Positions 57,639-64,000 of a DNA stretch of 64,000 nucleotides are shown in pieces. The translations under genes were made by a program, and so were the position numbers. Source of the stretch: Gnetum montanum (Eukaryota > Streptophyta > Gnetopsida > Gnetales > Gnetaceae); the NCBI GenBank assembly GCA_015680685.1, contig MNCI01036718.1, positions 155,974-219,973 on the forward strand. The letters are read 5' to 3'. Under the pieces are notes generated by a model, which saw nothing but the letters and a program-made list of their open reading frames with translations, had not been told where the DNA came from and made no database searches. The number at the start of each line of letters is the position of its first letter. The first letter of the stretch is position 1.

Positions 57639-58419
57639 TGATGAGTGGCGAGGTAGCCCTACACTCAACCATATGAATACAAGTGTTTCACGCATGATAC
57701 AGTTGAACTCCAAGGACTAAGTGCTTACACGCCTTAATGGAACACTCAGGGTTAATTAATCGTTATCCTTCCAAACTTACTTGTATTGTCATGGTTGTAT
57801 GGTTAAGTAAGCTTGAGGTATGTGATTTTTATAACTTTTATCCTTTTAATGTCATATGCTAATAGAGGAAGGGAAAGATAACTAAGTGACTAACTTACAT
57901 TAACTATTCATTAACTAAGTTCTAATTGTTCCTAACACCATTATCTGTTCCCACTTGCAGTACACATCCTGAACTAGTGCAACGCTACTGGGTTTACCAA
58001 ATGCTAATCGTTACTGGGTAACCAAGCACTACATGCATGCTCAAAGCAGTTGTCCTGAGTGTATTTAACTAAGGGGGTTGAAGGTTCAGAAAGATATTAA
58101 TTAACTAGAAAAGCATTTAAAAATTCAACAATAATTAATTACTATTTAGCTTAATCTTTATGCTGCAAGGTTTATCATAAAGTTCATCTTTTTTTCCGTA
58201 CACAAATATGTGCTTAGGTACAAATTGCTCGAATAAAGATCCATTTACTCTATGAATCCTACTGCGGGCACATAAAAATTATTCTATCTCTAGAATGGTA
58301 GAACTGCAAGAGTTTGGCTAAGGGTCTAACTCTAACTATATGGAACTAAGGGCGCTGCCTCTTATTTATAGATGATGAGGCAGGATGCGATATCGCGTAT
58401 GCAATATCACGGCGCATCA
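57639..58419 (-). repeat. E8 5' LTR
   Basis: 781 bp; plus-strand ends TGATGAGTGGCGAGGTAGC and CACGGCGCATCA. TATA (minus) at 58373-58380 with GATATCGCG blocks beyond. Aligns along its length with 48547-49360. Confidence 0.92.
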
Positions 58420-58605
58420 CCAATTTAAAGATACTAATCAAAAAGGTTAAGAGTTGGTACATATCATTGGAGATAGATTCAATTCACCAATGATTTATAA
58501 TGCTTGAGCTCTTCAAAAATAAGTACCAAACCTACTCTAGAATGTTCAATATGATAAAATAAATCTAAGAATGGAAATAAGAAAACCATGAATCTCTTAA
58601 TCTAG
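58420..58605 (+). pseudogene. gag: E7 gag remnant, right half
   Basis: Continues the gag frame after E8: KRLRVGTYHWR-like capsid sequence, then MLELFKNKYQTYSRMF (E5: MLELFNDKYQKYSRVS) and NHESLNL. It stops abruptly at the start of E9, so E7 was itself cut by a further insertion. Confidence 0.65.
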
Positions 58606-60244
58606 TGATGAGGACATCAACCCACCTCTTTAATGTAAATTATATCTTTCATATGTTTAGAAGTAATCAAGAGTTTGTGGTATCAATTTGGGTTAAATTG
58701 GATGCCATTTGAATTAGTTTTGTGTTTTGGATAAACTACTACCAAGGGACCACTAGTTGTAGCCTCTGGCAATCTGGAGACTACTAGCTTATACTAAGTT
58801 TTGCATTGAGAGAAAGAGTCTAGGCATAAGAAATGTACCCTATGCTAAGTGATGTCATTATGAAGCTCAGTTATAATCATTGGTGTTTCTTGGATTAAAA
58901 GAGTAAGTGACTATCTTGGGTTTTTTTTTAGTCCTTGGGAGTTGCTTGCTTCTAAGAATTTGTACTCTAAATTCTGGAATGAATAAAGAAGTTGTTATTT
59001 TCTTGTTTAAGCTATAGGTCCTTAAGCTTATAATTTTCTTGAGTTTTCAAGGAAAATGAATTTGAATTGGGTATGGATGATGAAGATCAAGTTAAACCAA
59101 AGTTGGATGGAAGAAGCCATAAGGAGGTAAGTAAGACTAAGCTTTACTTTATCAATGATACTAATATCTCTCATGTTAAAGTTAGCATGATGGATGATAG
59201 CATGTCACTTCATCTTAATAGTAATTTATTCAAATGTGATAAAGTAAATCATGATCATTGTGTTGATTGTGCTGTGACTGAAAGTCATGTTATGTATGTT
59301 TGAAGCAATGTAACTTTTGATGTAATTGTTAGTGAAATTAAGCCTATTGATGGCAATGTGATGAATTTTATGTGTGATAATGATGGTTATTGAAGAAGAA
59401 ATTGTAAGAAGGTGATTATTAATGTTAGTGAGGACATTAATAGTAATTTAATTTTCTAAAATTTTGATATGTTTTCTATTAATTATAGTAATGAAAAAAT
59501 TTGTGAAGTGTGTGGATGAACTTAAATTATCCTAGCTATGATAAGGATGGGAAACATAAAGGTAATTGAAGTTGTGATTGTTATGATAAAGGAAGTTTGA
59601 ATGGGAAGCTTCTAAACACCAAAAATAAGAAGGTGAAAAAGATGAAAAAGAAGAAAATAAGAGATGCTAGGTTGGAAAGACCTAATCCACATGTATTTTC
59701 TTATTGTTCATTTGTTGTAGGTCATGAGGAAAATATGTCAAATTTGATGCTATAGAGATGAAAGCGTGATGAAGCCTTTGAGAAAAAAGACCAAGTTCAT
59801 TCTTCTCTCTTGTAACTTCTTCATTGTTATGTAAGTAGACAATGTGCTAAGGTATGTATGTATGCATGTGTGTGTTATGCATACATTATGGAATGTGTGA
59901 TGTATCTTATGACGTGTTGAATGATGGTGATAAGAACTTATTAACTTTAGCCATTTCATGGATTTTTTAACTTTGTGTATGCATGTTATTGATTTAAGTA
60001 AGGGGACATTTATCATTTCAAGTATAAGGACATCTTGTGTGGGAGTCAAGAATCTTTTCTAAGGGGAAGAAAGATGATGAGGACATCAACGCATCTCTTT
60101 AATGTAAATTATATCCTCAATATATTTAGGAGTCATTAAGAATCTATGGCATCAATTTGGAATAATTTGGATATCATTTGGATATCATTTAGACAAGTTT
60201 GTATTTTAGGCAAGTTAGTATTAGGGAACTACTAATCTTAGTCA
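58606..60244 (+). mobile_element. E9: small pol-less LTR element, 3' LTR truncated
   Basis: TGATGAGGACATCAA occurs at 58606 and again at 60075, the second preceded by a purine tract AAGGGGAAGAAAGA. The two copies align for about 170 bp (to about 58770 and 60244), after which the right copy is lost. The 5' LTR may end near 59049. The interior is only about 1 kb, with no pol. It is inserted in the E7 gag. Its LTR start resembles, but is not, the Athila-family LTR. Confidence 0.65.
59067..59303 (+). CDS. Unrecognised 78-codon ORF in E9
   Basis: MGMDDEDQVKPKLDGRS start, acidic N-terminus, then a Cys/His-containing C-terminal part (FKCDKVNHDHCVDCAV) that might bind metal. Further Lys-rich frames (KKMKKKKIRDARLERPN, about 59640) suggest that a longer gag-like protein once covered the interior. 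No family recognised. Confidence 0.35.
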   Translation: MGMDDEDQVKPKLDGRSHKEVSKTKLYFINDTNISHVKVSMMDDSMSLHLNSNLFKCDKVNHDHCVDCAVTESHVMYV

Positions 60245-60260
60245 TAAAATATTATCTTGA

Positions 60261-60710
60261 AGAATAAAATTAGATGTCTTGGTTGTATCAACATTACTAG
60301 AATAAGGTAGCATAGCTTTTTTATTACCAACTTGTAAATTTGCATTTTGAAAATCAACAAAAATTTTCACATCAATAATAGAAGTAGAAATTTCAACATT
60401 GGTTGAAAAATTTAAGACTAATATAGAATTTCCCGTAGGAGACTTCTAGGAAAATTAGATTCATTGGAGAAAAATTAGATCATCTAAAAAATTAGATTCA
60501 CTGGAAAACCATCAAATAAAAAATTGACCATATTTAGGGGAAAACCAAACTAAGAAAAATAATTAAAAGAATATAACTGTCAACATACTGGTTACTATAT
60601 ATGTCTCTTAGATATCTATCCTAGTGTAAAAATTTATAACTTAGCACTACCTACTTCTATTAAACCTATAACTTGAAGTTTCTAAATCAAAATTCTTATC
60701 CAAAATAATC
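60261..60710 (-). repeat. SINE-like repeat, copy 1
   Basis: About 450 bp, matching copy 2 at 60778-61255 along its length (for example AGAATAAAATTAG(A/G), TTGGTTGAA/TAGTTGAAG and GAAAAATAATTAAAAGAA). On the minus strand its head is tRNA-like but decayed: GGATAAGAATTTTG then TATAGGTTTAATA at the B-box place. Confidence 0.55.
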
Positions 60711-60777
60711 CAAAACTTAAATGAATACATATTATAATTGAAGATCAATAGATAATGACATATATAAATTGGTAGAA

Positions 60778-61255
60778 AGAATAAAATTAGGCATCTTAGT
60801 TGTATCAATATCACTAGAAGAAGGTGTCAAAATAGTTTTTCTTACTAGCTTGTTAATATACATTTTGAAAATTAATTAAATTTCTATATTAATAAAAGAA
60901 GAAAAATTTTACCATTAGTTGAAGAAGTTGAGAGTAATATAAAATCCTTAGTAGAAGAATCCTAGAGAAATCAAATTCTCTAGAGAAAAATCGAAGAGAG
61001 AAAAGTTAGATTTTCTACAAAAAATAGATTCATTGGAAAAGCATTAGAAAAAATGGATCACATTGAGGGAAAAATCAAACTAGGAAAAATAATTAAAAGA
61101 AATATAATTGCTAACCTACTACTAGATAACTATATGTATCTCATGGATATGTAGCCTATACAAAACATTTGTAGAGCTTTGTAACTTAGCGCTTCCTACT
61201 TATATTGAACCCATAACTTAGAGTTTCTAAAATAAAATTCTTACCACTAGGATAA
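60778..61255 (-). repeat. SINE-like repeat, copy 2, with A- and B-box-like head
   Basis: On the minus strand the head reads CCTAGTGGTAAGAATT (A-box-like TAGTGGTAAGA, 61252-61241) and, about 30 nt on, ATGGGTTCAATAT (B-box-like GGTTCAA, 61213-61203). This spacing is close to that of tRNA genes. The body runs to 60778. Confidence 0.6.
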
Positions 61256-61493
61256 CACCTCATGTAAGAGGGAAAGTGGGAGAAGGAAGGTGAGGGGAGG
61301 AGATAAGGAGAGTGGAGGTCTTGTTGGAACTAGAACTAGATGACCAATGTTAAAATCTAAAATAGTTACATCCTAAGATATATGGCCAATGAGATTAGAC
61401 AAAAATATAATATTATCTCAAGTGTTATTCAAAGTAGCAACATATTATTTTTATCACTTGAGCCACCTAGCATTGGTTGAACTAAAACTAGAT

Positions 61494-61605
61494 AGATGTA
61501 TATGCCCCTAAACATATAGCTTTTTATAACTCAATGCTACACATTAGAATTGAACTCATAACTTAAGGTTACCAAATTAAGAGTCATACCATTAGACTAA
61601 TAACT
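61494..61605 (-). repeat. SINE-like repeat, copy 3 (head only)
   Basis: Minus strand TTAGTCTAATGGTATGACTC (61601-61582) then TATGAGTTCAATTC (61560-61547) and GCATTGAGTTATAAA, which also occurs in the fragment at 34945-35035. It is the most tRNA-like head of the set. Confidence 0.6.
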
Positions 61606-62568
61606 CATAATAAGATTCTAATATATTTAGAAATATCACATTACTTTTAATTTCATATTTATCATTTATGAAAACCCAATATTCAAAAAGAATACTTTAG
61701 TCATAAATGTATTTGAAAATGTACTTTTAGCTTAGATCTTAAAATTTGGGATGAATGAATTTTCAAGAAAATCATAGAACTATTAAGTGTCTACCTATGT
61801 TTTGATAAAAAAATAACATCTTTTCGCTTTTTAAATATGAAAGCATTTGTATTTTAACAAAGTAGCATGAATCATGATTAAGTTGGTTATGGGCTTCTTA
61901 TTAAAGTGCCTTTTTTTATTTAGGTAAAAGTTTAATTTTTAATTTTATATACAACTAATAATTCAAATATTAAGCTTATTTAGATTTAAAAGAAAAAAAA
62001 TTTGGATAAATGTAAAAGAAAAGAAATAATTTTATTTGAATAATATTAGGAAGCCCTAAATTCAAAGGTAAACTATTTATCTGTTACTATTTCTTATCAT
62101 TTGTGATGTACATTTAGCAAATTATGAATAGGATCTTATGATTCAAGAGTTGAAGTAAATAGATGGCTTAAAATTTTGTTTGAAAAACAAATATGATGAT
62201 TATATAGTATAAATAGTATTAAAGATGAATGCCACATTTTCTTGGAATATCCTAAATTTGAGCATATTAGATCTAAGCAAAGTATTATAGTTGCAAATTT
62301 GGTTGATTTGTTCCAAAGTTTAATAAAAATACTTGAAAAATTTATTAAAAATATTTTCAAAACTCACATCATGTGTATTTCTATTATCTAATAGATCTAA
62401 AGGGTTTGTAGATATGATAAAAATTTAATTTAAATTTAAATTGTATGAATCATTTTCAAAGCATAGAAAGTTAGAGTTAAATAACATAGACATATAAAAG
62501 ATTCATATTTATTCTATAGGTTTACTTCAATGAGCTCAATTCTAGCATGATAATTTAATTATTAGAGG
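61606..62568. other. Unassigned AT-rich sequence
   Basis: Very AT-rich; no gene, LTR terminus or repeat unit recognised. A minus-strand frame at 62360-62136 has no domain and is not called. Confidence 0.5.
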
Positions 62569-63419
62569 TGATGAGCGGTGGAGGAAACCCTATGTCTAAC
62601 CATATAGATCATAAGCATTTACATGCAACTAAGTCAAATTCCATAGACTAGACTAACATGGGTATCTAGATAGTTAGGTGATTGATTGCTAGTCATTGTC
62701 TTTCTAATCACACTTGTATGGGGTAGTTCATATGATTGGGTATGAATAAAGCATATGATGTTAATATTGTTATGATAATATTTAGAATATTATTAAAATA
62801 TTAAAAGATGACAAATTAATCTAAGTAATCTAATCTACAATAAAGTAAATCCTACACTAGCCTAAGGTGATAACTATTGAATCCAAATCTACCATATATT
62901 TCCTAAACTTACGTACTCACTAGGGACACTTAACATTATGTCATTGGATGAACCAAGTAATAGTACTATTAGGATTACTAAGTATACACGTGTTTATGCT
63001 TAAAATTGGTCATGCTCATTCTGCTAAAATCATTAACAAGTATGGAAAAGTATATATTATGATAAATGCATATTAAATTATAATTAAGAAAATTATTAAG
63101 CTATGACAAGTACTACAATGAAGGTAATATATCATGATCTTATTACAGTCATGAGAATGTGTCTAGGTACATAATTACTTAAATAAGATAATGAAAAATT
63201 CATTTAGTTCATGATGCAACACTTGGTAAGAAATTATAACTTTTGTAAAGTAAGCAGTAAGAGCTTTACTATGCTATGATAAAAATTAGTACATTTAATA
63301 TGGTAGGTGATAGATATTTATAAATTTTACCATCCTTGAATATGTTATATTTATAATGTCATATAAAAGCCTACAATGTCACAGATGCCACATCATAGCA
63401 TGTAGAAAATGCTTCATCA
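62569..63419 (-). repeat. Athila-family 3' LTR of a further minus-strand element (E10)
   Basis: 851 bp; plus-strand ends TGATGAGCGGTGGAGGAAACC and AAATGCTTCATCA. Immediately right, the minus strand reads GAGGATGAGATTTTATTTA, the counterpart of the GAGGATGAGTTTTCATTCAG that precedes other family LTRs, so this is a 3' LTR and the rest of the element lies to the right. The purine tract itself is decayed. Confidence 0.75.
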
Positions 63420-64000
63420 TATCCTCATAAATAAATAAAATCTCATCCTCAATATAGATAAAATTAGGATAGAATCTTATTACAAAATTATGAAGGTAAT
63501 TTGATTGACTAATTGACTTACTAGCTGAGTAAATTAATTGTGGCATTATATTTAAGTGATTAATAGAATGTTAAAAGAATGAACACATAAAAAAGACTAT
63601 AAAATTTTATATATTTTCAAAAATTTAGATAATAGGTCTTCATGTTAGTTTCTAATGATGATTATTTCTATTATTTCAGTGGCTCTTGTGGTGGATTAAT
63701 AACTTGATCCTTTAGATGGAAATGATGGAGGATCACTTGATACTTCTTAACATTCATCTATGGATCATCAATAGTTCAAGTTAGGTTGGCTAGATTTGTA
63801 ATGGTTGGGATCTTACATGGACATGATAGTTTTGGGAACATTTTGTTTACTAAAAAAACTAGGCAATAAGTAATTTTCATTTAACATTAAACACTTTTAT
63901 TTTTTTCTTGAACTCCTAGTATTTTTCCATTCTTCTAGCTAGGTTCTTTAAAATATCATGTTACCTAATTTATTGAGTGTATAGAACCTCTAACTCTAAC
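63420..64000 (-). other. E10 3' UTR, cut by the window end
   Basis: Expected to be internal sequence of E10. Apart from the block next to the LTR I see no conserved 20-nt box or coding sequence before the window ends. Confidence 0.5.

Larger units (their letters stand above)
48547..58419 (-). mobile_element. E8: full-length Athila-like LTR retrotransposon
   Basis: 9,873 bp on the minus strand: 5' LTR 58419-57639, primer site 57637-57618, gag, protease, RT, RNase H, integrase, 3' UTR, purine tract and 3' LTR 49360-48547. Flanks CTAAT (48542-48546) and CCAAT (58420-58424) are a 5-bp duplication with one mismatch. It splits the gag of E7: the E7 reading before 48546 resumes after 58420. All enzymatic parts carry stops or catalytic substitutions. 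Confidence 0.94.

Noticed and set aside
1-64000. CRISPR arrays, bacterial operons or phage genes
   Set aside because: No regularly spaced direct repeats with unique spacers; coding content is plant retroelements plus one intron-containing gene.

Overview
The window is AT-rich plant nuclear DNA made almost entirely of nested, decayed LTR retrotransposons, with one island of host-gene sequence at about 35.8-38.8 kb. The reverse transcriptase reads FMDDFS at its active site, the primer-binding sites look like tRNA-Asp (TGGCGCC...), and the LTRs run TGATGAG...CTCATCA. Together these point to Athila-type Ty3/gypsy elements of a seed plant. The density of old nested copies, the low GC and the many nonsense changes that look like methyl-cytosine decay would suit a large genome such as a gymnosperm's. 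That last step is inference; nothing here names a species.

Layout. E1 (1-5432, +) is an Athila-like element cut by the window start, with a full-frame but nonsense-riddled pol, a long 3' untranslated region (UTR) and a 3' LTR. It sits in E2 (5433-10004, +), a relative with gag remnants, no pol, a separate 3' ORF and an LTR. 10.0-12.5 kb holds an unrecognised minus-strand ORF relic and a 44-bp minisatellite. E3 (12538-17728, +) is a chromodomain-bearing Ty3/gypsy element with a 505-bp 3' LTR. E4 (about 19930-25797 plus 33106-34878, -) is an older Athila-like copy split by E5 (25798-33105, +), which has both LTRs, gag and protease but has lost RT, RNase H and integrase.

The host gene (35822-38808, +) can be modelled as seven exons with good splice sites. 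It encodes an OB-fold protein of about 511 residues, with a single-base frameshift in an A9 run. From 39.9 to 47.1 kb lies E6 (-), an element with a tRNA-iMet-like primer site and no recognisable pol; its 3' LTR is split by a 2.7-kb solo-LTR-like insertion. At 47820 one N is flanked by an exact 41-bp duplication, an assembly join. E8 (48547-58419, -) is the most complete Athila-like copy and interrupts the gag of E7 (+). E9 (58606-60244) is a small LTR element without pol. A cluster of tRNA-headed SINE-like repeats follows (60.26-61.6 kb), and another Athila-like 3' LTR (62569-63419, -) ends the window.

How the parts relate. E1, E2, E4, E5, E8 and the terminal LTR belong to one superfamily. 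Four of them (E1, E2, E5, E8) share an identical 20-nt box in the 3' UTR and a splice-acceptor-like junction just before an ATG in the position where Athila elements carry an env-like ORF. E2 keeps a long ORF there; the others keep only short relics. E2 and E5 lack pol and could only have moved in trans. E8 has all three integrase catalytic residues and the protease motif changed, each explicable by G-to-A change. Nothing in the transposon fraction looks currently autonomous.
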